DNA of 23,958 nt, from the NCBI GenBank assembly GCA_036404275.1, contig DASXAM010000204.1, positions 1 through 23,958 on the forward strand. Reading direction: 5' to 3'. Position numbers and translations under genes: made by a program. Below, piece after piece: positions 13,833-20,850 of this stretch. This DNA comes from AP-15 sp036404275 (GTDB lineage Bacteria; Pseudomonadota; Alphaproteobacteria; ATCC43930; CGMCC-115725). The notes below the pieces were generated by a model. The model was given only the letters and a program-made list of their open reading frames with translations. It was not told the origin of the DNA and did not search any database. Each line of letters starts with the position of its first letter. The stretch's first letter is position 1.

Positions 13833-16157
13833 ATGGCGGAGCACGCCGTGATCGGGCGGTCGGTGCGCCGGCTCGAGGACGCGCGACTGCTGACCGGGCG
13901 CGGGCGCTATGTCGAAGACGTGACGGCCCCGGGCGCAGCGCATGCCTATGTGCTACGCTCGCCGCACGCGCATGCTGCGATCGAGCGGGTCGACATCGCG
14001 TCTGCGCGCGGCGCGGCGGGTGTGCTGGCGATCGCGACCGAAGCCGATCTCGCCGCCGACGGCCTGGGGCCGCTGCCCTGCGTCGCGCAGGTCGCGAGCG
14101 TCGATCCCCTGATCGTGCCGCCGCGCTTTGCGCTGGCGCGCGGACGGGTCCGGCATGTCGGCGACCCGGTGGCCTTGGTCGTTGCCGAGAGCCGCGATTT
14201 GGCGCGCGACGCGGCCGAGCGGATCGCGGTCGAGTACCGCCCGCTCGATGCGGTGGTGGATGCGAAGGCGGCGCTGCAGCCCGGCGCGGCGCGGATCTGG
14301 GACGAGGCGCCCGGCAATCTCTGTTTTCGGTTCGAGCGCGGCGAGCGGGAAACGGTTGCGACGGCCTTTGCCGGTGCGGCCCACATCGTCGAAATCGAGC
14401 TCGTCAACAACCGCATCGTGCCGGCGCCGATCGAGCCGCGCGCGGCGATCGGCCGGTGGGACGAGGCGAGCGGTTCGTTCGACTTGCTGCTGACCGGCCA
14501 GGGCGTCCATTCGATCCGCCAGCAGCTGGCCGGCTCGGTGTTCGCCATGCCGCCCGAGCGCATCCGGCTCGCGGCGCCCGATGTCGGCGGCGGCTTCGGC
14601 ATGAAGAACTTTCTCTATCCCGAATGGGTGCTGCTGCTGTGGGCGGCGCGCCGGCTCGGCCGCCCGGTCAAATGGGTTGCCGAGCGCGGCGAGGAGTTCG
14701 CCGCCGCCACCCACGGCCGCGACAATCACACGCGGGCGCGGCTTGCGCTTGACGAAAGCGGCCGTTTTCTCGGCCTCGAGGTCGAGACGATCGCCAATCT
14801 CGGCGCGTATCTATCGTCGAACGGGCCGGGCAGCTCGACCAGTTCGCCGGCGACCGCGATGGGCGGCGTTTATGCGATCCCGGCCGTCTTTATGGCGGTG
14901 CGCGGCGCTTTCACCAACACCGCGCCGATCGACGCTTATCGCGGCGCCGGCAAGCCCGAAGCGAATTATCTGATCGAGCGCCTCGTCGATCTCGCCGCCC
15001 GCCGCACCGGCCGGGACCCGATCGAGCTGCGCCGGCGCAACATGATCGCGGCGTTTCCGTACCGCAGCGCTTTGGGCATGACGATCGACGGGGGACGCTT
15101 CGCCGCCAATCTCGACGATGCCGCGGCGCGGGCCGACACCGCCGGCTTTGCCCGGCGGCGCGCCGAGGCAGCGGCGCGAGGCCGGCTGCGCGGACGCGGT
15201 GTCGCCTCCTTTCTCGAAACTGCACGCGGCGCTCCGAACGAGGGCGCCGAAATCCGCTTCGACGCCGATGGCAAGGTGGCGCTGGTCCTCGGCACGCAAT
15301 CGAATGGCCAGGGGCACGAGACCGCCTATCCGCAAATCGCTGCGAGCCTGCTCGGCCTGCCGATCGAGAGCTTTCGCCTGGTCCAGGCCGACACGTCGGA
15401 GGTCAAGGCCGGCGCCGGCCACGGCGGCGCCCGCTCGATGCATCAGGGCGGTGCGGCATTGGTCAAGGCGGCGGAGGCGGTGATCGACAAGGGTCGGCGG
15501 ATTGCCGCGCATCTCCTCCAGGCCGAACCCGCCGAGGTGGTTTTTGCCGACGGCCGCTTTGGCGTGGCGGGGACCGATCGCGGCATTGATCTCCTTGCCG
15601 TCGTGGCGGCCGCGGCCGATCCCGGCAATCTGCCGGCCGGCATGATGCCCGGGCTCGACAGCTACGTCTTCAACCTCTGTGATGCTGTGACTTTCCCGAA
15701 CGGTTGCCATATCGCTGAAGTCGAGATCGACCCGGAAACCGGGCATGTCACTTTGGAGCGCTATACCGCGGTCGATGATTACGGCAGGCTGATCAACCCG
15801 CTTTTGACTAGGGGACAGGTGGCGGGCGGCCTTGCCCAAGGGATCGGCCAGGCGCTACTCGAAGAAGCCGTCTACGACCCGGGCTCGGGCCAGCTGGTGA
15901 CCGGGTCGCTGCTGGATTACGCATTGCCGCGCGCCGACGATCTACCGGGCTTCGACATCACACTCGCCGGTGCGCCCACCGCGGCAAATCCGCTCGGTGT
16001 CAAGGGCTCGGGCCAAGCCGGCGCCATCGCCGCGCCGCAGACCATCGTCAACGCGGTCCTCGACGCGCTCGCGCCGCTGGCGATCGAGCATCTCGACATG
16101 CCGTTGACCGCCGAGCGGCTGTGGCGCGCGATCCATACCCCCCGAAAGACACTCTGA
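13833..16157 (+). CDS. Molybdopterin-binding subunit, xanthine dehydrogenase / CO dehydrogenase large-subunit family
   Basis: A 774-residue protein from ATG 13833; another in-frame ATG at 13797 would add 12 residues without family similarity. The opening MAEHAVIGRSVRRLEDARLLTGRGRYVEDV is typical. Other landmarks are the cofactor-binding DVGGGFGMKNFLYPE and A368-YRGAGK, which matches the form-II type AYRGAGR rather than the AYxCSFR of true CO dehydrogenase. Near the C-terminus GVKGSGQAGAI carries Gln728 (codon 16014-16016), where the family normally has the catalytic Glu of GxGExG. Such enzymes hydroxylate aldehydes or N-heterocycles using Mo and water. The usual FAD and 2Fe-2S subunits are not adjacent; the upstream neighbour is an MFS transporter. 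Substrate unknown. Confidence 0.88.
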   Translation: MAEHAVIGRSVRRLEDARLLTGRGRYVEDVTAPGAAHAYVLRSPHAHAAIERVDIASARGAAGVLAIATEADLAADGLGPLPCVAQVASVDPLIVPPRFALARGRVRHVGDPVALVVAESRDLARDAAERIAVEYRPLDAVVDAKAALQPGAARIWDEAPGNLCFRFERGERETVATAFAGAAHIVEIELVNNRIVPAPIEPRAAIGRWDEASGSFDLLLTGQGVHSIRQQLAGSVFAMPPERIRLAAPDVGGGFGMKNFLYPEWVLLLWAARRLGRPVKWVAERGEEFAAATHGRDNHTRARLALDESGRFLGLEVETIANLGAYLSSNGPGSSTSSPATAMGGVYAIPAVFMAVRGAFTNTAPIDAYRGAGKPEANYLIERLVDLAARRTGRDPIELRRRNMIAAFPYRSALGMTIDGGRFAANLDDAAARADTAGFARRRAEAAARGRLRGRGVASFLETARGAPNEGAEIRFDADGKVALVLGTQSNGQGHETAYPQIAASLLGLPIESFRLVQADTSEVKAGAGHGGARSMHQGGAALVKAAEAVIDKGRRIAAHLLQAEPAEVVFADGRFGVAGTDRGIDLLAVVAAAADPGNLPAGMMPGLDSYVFNLCDAVTFPNGCHIAEVEIDPETGHVTLERYTAVDDYGRLINPLLTRGQVAGGLAQGIGQALLEEAVYDPGSGQLVTGSLLDYALPRADDLPGFDITLAGAPTAANPLGVKGSGQAGAIAAPQTIVNAVLDALAPLAIEHLDMPLTAERLWRAIHTPRKTL

Positions 16158-16245
16158 CTAGCCCGGCCGTCGACCGGGCGTCGCATGCGGCGCGATCGCT
16201 CGCTTCGACAGTTTCGGTTATTCGGTCTGCCGTCTTTTAGACTAG

Positions 16246-16299
16246 TGCCCTGCGCCTGGCGGCAGGGCATTCCGAGCACGACGTCGTGGAGATCTCCAC
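16246..16299. repeat. Cluster of perfect inverted repeats
   Basis: Three perfect dyads lie close together. TGCCCTGC/GCAGGGCA (16246-16269) has an 8-base loop. CACGACGTCGTG (16277-16288) is a 12-bp palindrome. GTGGAGATCTCCAC (16286-16299) is a 14-bp palindrome that overlaps the previous one by 3 bases, so the two are mutually exclusive as hairpins. This could be part of a dispersed palindromic repeat or a scar of recombination. Confidence 0.6.
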
Positions 16300-16350
16300 C
16301 GCTCCGCTCCGTCAAGTCGCGGCGCCGAGCCCGGGACGGTACCGCGACTC

Positions 16351-16545
16351 CTACAACACCTCGCAGCGGCTGATTTTCTCGCCGCCGGCAAGGCAACGGC
16401 GGCGGGGCAGCGCTTTCTCTACGACAAAGCGTCCGGAACCCTCAGCTACGATCACGACGGCAATGGCAGTGCTACGTCAGTGCGGACTGCGCAGTTGAGC
16501 CATGGGCCGGTCATCAGCGCCGCCGACTTGTTCTTCATCGCCTAG
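16351..16545 (+). pseudogene. Remnant of the C-terminus of an RTX (hemolysin-type calcium-binding) protein
   Basis: In the frame ending at TAG 16543-16545 the translation includes AADFLAAGKATAAGQRFLYD, then KASGTLSYDHDGNGSA, and ends ISAADLFFIA. This is the standard closing segment of RTX and serralysin-type proteins: a D-F-x-A-x-G turn, F-x-Y-D-x-A-x-G-x-L-x-Y-D-x-D-G-x-G, then a short strand and a terminal A-A-D-F-F-I-A-like end. No start codon, no glycine-rich nonapeptide repeats and no ribosome-binding site precede it, and the similarity fades upstream of about 16351. It is therefore the tail of a gene whose body has been deleted or displaced. The family assignment is by eye; the fragment is short. 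Confidence 0.7.
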
Positions 16546-16689
16546 CCGCCGCACGCCAGGCGACGCGGCACGCCGACTACAAATCCAGCCGCGTTATTTT
16601 TGCGGCGAAGTGTGAGCTGGCTCATACGCGACAGCCGGCCGCAGCCCCAGTTTTGCGCCAACCATAATCTGCGCCGGAGGAGGAGCGCC

Positions 16690-17811
16690 GTGGCCGGAGA
16701 GCTGGAGCTGATGCTCGACCCGAACGGCGACGAGATCAAGCTGATGTGGTGCAAGGACCACGGGCCGTTCTCGAAGCCGTTGCGCTTGCCGAGCGCGTTG
16801 TTGAGCAAGCGCAGCCGCGACATCCGCACAGCGCTCAGCGAACTAAACGCCTATGTCCGCGCCAACCAGGATCTCGTCGAGGAAAAGGACCCGGGCTGGA
16901 AGCGCTACGCCGACGTCCTTAAAGAACTGCAGCAGCAGGGCCGCGCTCTTTATAACACCTTGTTCGACGAGGGCGATCTGCGCTCGCAAGCACTGCTGCA
17001 TGCGCTACAGAGCCTCGACCCCGGCAGCGAATTGCGGGTTCATTGCTCCGACGAGGTGGTCAGCCTGCCGCTCGGCTTTGTGTTCGACGGCAATATGCGG
17101 GCCGTCGGCGAACGGCCGTCGCGGGCCGATTTTGCGGGCTTTTGGCTCGGGCGTTTCAACATCACGATGCTGGTCGCGGGCGGCGGCGTCGCGCCGGGCT
17201 CGCTCGATATCGATCCGCAGTCGCTCAAGGCGCTTTATGCGCTGCACCGCACCGAAGTCGAGGATGCCGCACCCCATCTCGGCCCCGATCTGGCGCGGCT
17301 CAGAGAGCTGACCCGTCTACCGGTTAACGACTATTACGATTGGGACAGTGCGACGCAGGCTTGCGCCGGCATTTGCGACACGAACAGCATCGTCTTTGTC
17401 CTGGCTCACTCGGATGGTGACTGGCTCGAGCTGGCCGACAACGAGAAAATCGACTGCCAGGGTTTTGCCCGGATGCTGCATAAGGGCCGAGGCGACAGCC
17501 GCGCGGTGTTGTTGGTGCTGAATTGCTGCCTCTCGGCGACGGGCGGCGAGGGTAGATCGCTGCTGTCGGCTGTCGCGCAACCCGGCTTTTGCGGCCTGAT
17601 CGGAACCGAGGCCGAGGTTCTGAACACCTATGCGCTGCGCTGCGGCACACGGCTGATGTGGGAGCTTTGTTTCGAGGGGCTCACGCTCGGCCAGGCATTC
17701 GAAAAGATGCAGCAGGCCGACGACCTGTTTCCACTGTGCCTGTTCTACACCTGCTATGCCGAGCGGAGCTTTCGATTGCAGCATCCGCTCGCCTTGTCAA
17801 AGGCGGCCTGA
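16690..17811 (+). CDS. CHAT-domain (caspase-like peptidase) protein
   Basis: A 373-residue protein. The GTG at 16690 follows a strong GGAGGAGGAG ribosome-binding site at 16676-16685. Residues 1-110 are mostly helical and charged (including DLVEEKDPGWKRYADVLKEL). From about 115 the sequence becomes an alpha/beta fold of CHAT type: HCSDEVVSLPLGFVFDG, a switch region with LHRTEVEDAAPHLGPDL, then a likely catalytic His240 in IVFVLAHSDGDWLEL and Cys280 in LLVLNCCLSATGGEG, followed by GFCGLIGTEAEV. His after a hydrophobic strand and Cys in an LNxCxS context are the CHAT/caspase-clan dyad. CHAT proteins are proteases of bacterial conflict systems. It is the first gene of a three-gene operon, 3 bases before the next ATG. 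Confidence 0.85.
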   Translation: MAGELELMLDPNGDEIKLMWCKDHGPFSKPLRLPSALLSKRSRDIRTALSELNAYVRANQDLVEEKDPGWKRYADVLKELQQQGRALYNTLFDEGDLRSQALLHALQSLDPGSELRVHCSDEVVSLPLGFVFDGNMRAVGERPSRADFAGFWLGRFNITMLVAGGGVAPGSLDIDPQSLKALYALHRTEVEDAAPHLGPDLARLRELTRLPVNDYYDWDSATQACAGICDTNSIVFVLAHSDGDWLELADNEKIDCQGFARMLHKGRGDSRAVLLVLNCCLSATGGEGRSLLSAVAQPGFCGLIGTEAEVLNTYALRCGTRLMWELCFEGLTLGQAFEKMQQADDLFPLCLFYTCYAERSFRLQHPLALSKAA

Positions 17812-17814
17812 GCC

Positions 17815-20800
17815 ATGGATACCGTCCCGGTTGGCGCGCGCTGGCCAAAGCACCCCTATCGCGGGCTCGATTTTTATCGCGAGAGCGATGCGCTGCTGTT
17901 TCGCGAGCGCGACGACGACATTCGCGAATGCGCCGATATTCTCCTCGGCTTTGGCGTCAAGATCCTGCTGCTCCAGGGGTCGAGCGGCTCGGGCAAATCA
18001 TCGTTTCTGCGCGCCGGGTTGATCCCCCGCCTCAAGCGCGACACGCGGCGAAACTTCTTTTTGAACGGCGGTGACGGGGTCATTCGCTGCACCAGCGATC
18101 CGCTGCCGCAAATCGCGCGAGCGTTGACTGCGGCGCTTGCAAGCCGGGAAAAATTTGCCATCGCCGGTGGCGGAGCGGGCGAGTGGGACGGCGAGCCGCT
18201 CGTCGAGGAGCGGCTTTGCCGTGAAATCTGCGGCGAGCTCGATCAGCCGATCGACGGCTCGCGCGAGCGGCTGGCGGAAGTCATCGTCGAAGCTCTCGTC
18301 GGAATTTGCCGCGACCTCCCCGGCAAGCTGATCCTGGTGCTCGACCAGGCCGAGGAGGTGCTGACGCGCAGCCCGGGCGACAAGGCGGCCGATGCCACGG
18401 CGGCGGCGTTCTTTCGGTTTCTGCAAAACGTCTATCTGCGCAATGTCGATGCGCGCCTCGTCGTCGCGTTGCGCACGGAATATTACGGGCGGTTTCGCGA
18501 CGAGCTGCCGATCAGCGACGACCGGCTCGGCAAGCGGCCGCGCAGCGGCGGCATCGATGCGTTTCTGCTGCGCCCGCTGCGGGACAAAGCCGCGCTGCTC
18601 CGGGTTGTCGAAGCGCCGACGCTCGCCGTCGATGCGGCCAGCCTCCCGGTCTACGATTTCAGCTTCGAGCCCGGGCTGGCCGAGCGGATCGCCGACGAGC
18701 TTCTGCAAGAGTTTCCGCACGCTTCGGTAACTCCGCTTTTGCAAATCGTCTGCGCCGCCCTGTGGGACCGGCTCACCCCGAAAAACCGGGTCATCGCGCA
18801 TGGCGATTACGATGCGCTCAAGCGCAGCCGCGGCATCGTCCGCTCGTATATCGAGCGCGGCATCGGCGCCGCCCGGCCGCACGGCAAGGCGGAAATCGAC
18901 CAGTGGCATCAGCTTCTTTATTCGCTGGTCAGCCGCCAGGGCGGCGGCACTGTGGTCTCGTTGACCGAGCCTGTCGAAGAGCTCGCCCGGCGCGCGCAAA
19001 ACTTCAGGATCGGCGGAAATATCGGCGATGCCCTCTCCCGGCTGACGCGGGGCGCGGCACCGCTGCTGCGCGGCGAGCCCACCGATGAGCCGCGCTTTTT
19101 CAGCCTGAAGCACGATGTCCTCGCAGTGGTGCTGTCGCGCTGGTTTCACGAGCACAGCGCCCGGCTCAAGGCGAAAAAGGAAGAGATGGCGAGACGGCGC
19201 CTGATGCTCGCCATCGGCATTCCGGTCACGCTCGCGGTGGTCCTCGGCGCGTTGTTTTTCGGCTATGAGCGCGGCCAGGAGGCGCTCCAGGCGCGGACCA
19301 AGGCGGTGCAGATCACCAACCGGCACGCAATCCGCGCGCCCGAGGGCGATTTCCGGCGCAGCCTGCTGCTGGTGCTCGCCAACCTCGACGCGGTGGCGCA
19401 GCCGACCAGCGCCTACGAGCGGATCACGCATGGCAACGAGCCGGTGCGGGCAGACACCCTTGCCGCGCTGCGCGACGCGCTGCGCCGCAGCCCGTGGCTC
19501 GCCGGCCGCTATAGTGCGGCGGGCCTCGACCCGGCCGGGCGCCGGATGGCGCTTTTGACCCAGGACCAGTCCACGCTTTTCGTGCTCGCTTTGCCAGCCG
19601 AGAGCGGCGGACCGCAGGTGCCGCAACCAAAGCCCTACGCGCTGCCCGCGCCACCGGCACCGGCGTCGATGATCCGGCCCGCCGCGGGTTTTGTCAGCGG
19701 CCTGGGCGCGGCGGCGCTCGTCAATGGCTATCTCTATTTTTGGGACGAGCGGGGCGAGCGCCAGGAATGCAATATCGAGGCGCATTTGCCGCCGGTGGTC
19801 GCGGCGGGATCGTGGATCCGCGCCGAGTTCGTCGCCGGACGGCTGCAGCTGTCGACAAACGAGCGCCGGGGACGGGTCTCCAATCTGCGGGTATTGCGCT
19901 TCGCCGGCGCCGACCTTCGAGGCTGTGCGGCGGCGATGGCCGCGGCCGAGACGATACGGCTGCCGCAGCGCGCTTCGTCGCAGCCGCTGCCGGTCTTTGC
20001 CGATCGCGCCGACGGCCCGCAATTGCTCGAATATCTGGAGGAAACCGCCGATCGGCCGCCAAACGAGCTAGCCGCCAACCTGCCGGTCGATCCGTCACTG
20101 GGCGATGCGCGAAAGCTGGTGGAGCTCGACTGGGTCGTCGGCGCTGCCGACCGCAGCAGCGCCCCGATCCGGGTCGCGGTCGGACAGGTCGGCGCCGCGC
20201 GCGGCATCCCGGAGCGTCTGCATTACACGCTCGCTTTTGACGCCGCCGCGCGCGCGTCAATCGTCAAGTTCGACGGACCCGACTTTTACGTGTACGAGCT
20301 GGCGGAGAAGCGGCCGGGCATCAGGCCCGGTCATTTTGTCGTCTCGCCGCGGCACGTCGCCGTCACCAACGAGCTTCCGGCCGCGGCCTGGCGGCTGCAG
20401 ACGGGTCGATTGCCGTGGCTTTATCCACCCCTGGCGGCGGCCAAGTTGGGCGAGCATTGGCGCGTTGCCTGGCTCGCCCCCGGCGGCGTCTGGGCGGTCG
20501 AGAGCAGCGACCGCGATCCGGGAACGGCGCGGCCGATCCTCGATGCGCCGCTGATCGGCGAGCCCGACGGCGTCAAGCTGCAATTCACCGCCGACGGCGA
20601 GTTCCTGGTGCTGACCGCATCGCAGGGATTTCGATCTGCGGCAATGGTGCGGATCTGGAACCTTCGCCCGTCCCGGCGCGAGTGGATCGACGATCCGAAG
20701 ACAACGGAGACCGAGCTGCGCCGAGCCGCCTGCCGCATCGTGCGCGCGGACGGCCTCGGCGGCGCCATCGACGATACCGATTTGGACCTCTTTCAAATCG

Positions 20801-20850
20801 ATCGCGCCTATCGCGAGCCGTGCCCGGAGCCGAAGGGAAAACAGCCATGA
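17815..20850 (+). CDS. Membrane-anchored nSTAND1-type NTPase with degenerate repeat C-terminus
   Basis: A 1011-residue protein. It opens with the nSTAND1 signature HPYRGLDFYRESDALLFRERD, followed by the Walker A loop G55-SSGSGKSS63 and FLRAGLIPRL. Walker B is LILVLDQAEE (D177, E180, E181), and ARLVVALRTEYYGRF (207-227 region) is the sensor-like strand. A winged-helix/helical part runs to about 445. Residues 463-484 (LMLAIGIPVTLAVVLGALFF) are a single membrane span following a basic segment. Behind it lies a helical bundle (LLLVLANLDAVAQPTSAYE), then about 450 residues of beta-rich degenerate repeats that resemble a divergent beta-propeller. STAND NTPases are oligomerising switches; this one should bind and hydrolyse NTP and relay a signal to the CHAT protein. 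Its stop overlaps the next start (ATGA). Confidence 0.87.
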   Translation: MDTVPVGARWPKHPYRGLDFYRESDALLFRERDDDIRECADILLGFGVKILLLQGSSGSGKSSFLRAGLIPRLKRDTRRNFFLNGGDGVIRCTSDPLPQIARALTAALASREKFAIAGGGAGEWDGEPLVEERLCREICGELDQPIDGSRERLAEVIVEALVGICRDLPGKLILVLDQAEEVLTRSPGDKAADATAAAFFRFLQNVYLRNVDARLVVALRTEYYGRFRDELPISDDRLGKRPRSGGIDAFLLRPLRDKAALLRVVEAPTLAVDAASLPVYDFSFEPGLAERIADELLQEFPHASVTPLLQIVCAALWDRLTPKNRVIAHGDYDALKRSRGIVRSYIERGIGAARPHGKAEIDQWHQLLYSLVSRQGGGTVVSLTEPVEELARRAQNFRIGGNIGDALSRLTRGAAPLLRGEPTDEPRFFSLKHDVLAVVLSRWFHEHSARLKAKKEEMARRRLMLAIGIPVTLAVVLGALFFGYERGQEALQARTKAVQITNRHAIRAPEGDFRRSLLLVLANLDAVAQPTSAYERITHGNEPVRADTLAALRDALRRSPWLAGRYSAAGLDPAGRRMALLTQDQSTLFVLALPAESGGPQVPQPKPYALPAPPAPASMIRPAAGFVSGLGAAALVNGYLYFWDERGERQECNIEAHLPPVVAAGSWIRAEFVAGRLQLSTNERRGRVSNLRVLRFAGADLRGCAAAMAAAETIRLPQRASSQPLPVFADRADGPQLLEYLEETADRPPNELAANLPVDPSLGDARKLVELDWVVGAADRSSAPIRVAVGQVGAARGIPERLHYTLAFDAAARASIVKFDGPDFYVYELAEKRPGIRPGHFVVSPRHVAVTNELPAAAWRLQTGRLPWLYPPLAAAKLGEHWRVAWLAPGGVWAVESSDRDPGTARPILDAPLIGEPDGVKLQFTADGEFLVLTASQGFRSAAMVRIWNLRPSRREWIDDPKTTETELRRAACRIVRADGLGGAIDDTDLDLFQIDRAYREPCPEPKGKQP

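Larger units (their letters stand above)
16158..16689. other. Gene-poor stretch with inverted repeats and an RTX remnant
   Basis: About 530 bases between the molybdo-hydroxylase gene and the CHAT gene. In order it holds a GCCCGG/CCGGGC stem at 16161-16179 just after the stop (possible terminator), a cluster of inverted repeats at 16246-16299, the RTX C-terminal fragment ending at 16545, and a short leader before the CHAT gene with a CATAAT -10-like hexamer at 16663-16668 but no good -35. Small Arg-rich open frames here do not look like real proteins. Confidence 0.65.

Noticed and set aside
14811..15839. 342-residue minus-strand open frame opposite the molybdo-hydroxylase gene
   Set aside because: Antisense shadow; the plus-strand gene has clear family motifs throughout.
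16185..16498. Short plus-strand open frames (62 and 70 residues) before the CHAT gene
   Set aside because: Very Arg/Ser/Pro-rich, overlapping inverted repeats and out of frame with the RTX remnant; no ribosome-binding site.
16663..16668. CATAAT as a -10 box for the CHAT operon
   Set aside because: No acceptable -35 hexamer at 16-18 bases upstream, so no promoter was called.
17998..20022. 674-residue open frame on the minus strand opposite the nSTAND gene
   Set aside because: Arg/Ala/Asp-rich translation without domain features, fully antisense to a clear STAND protein.
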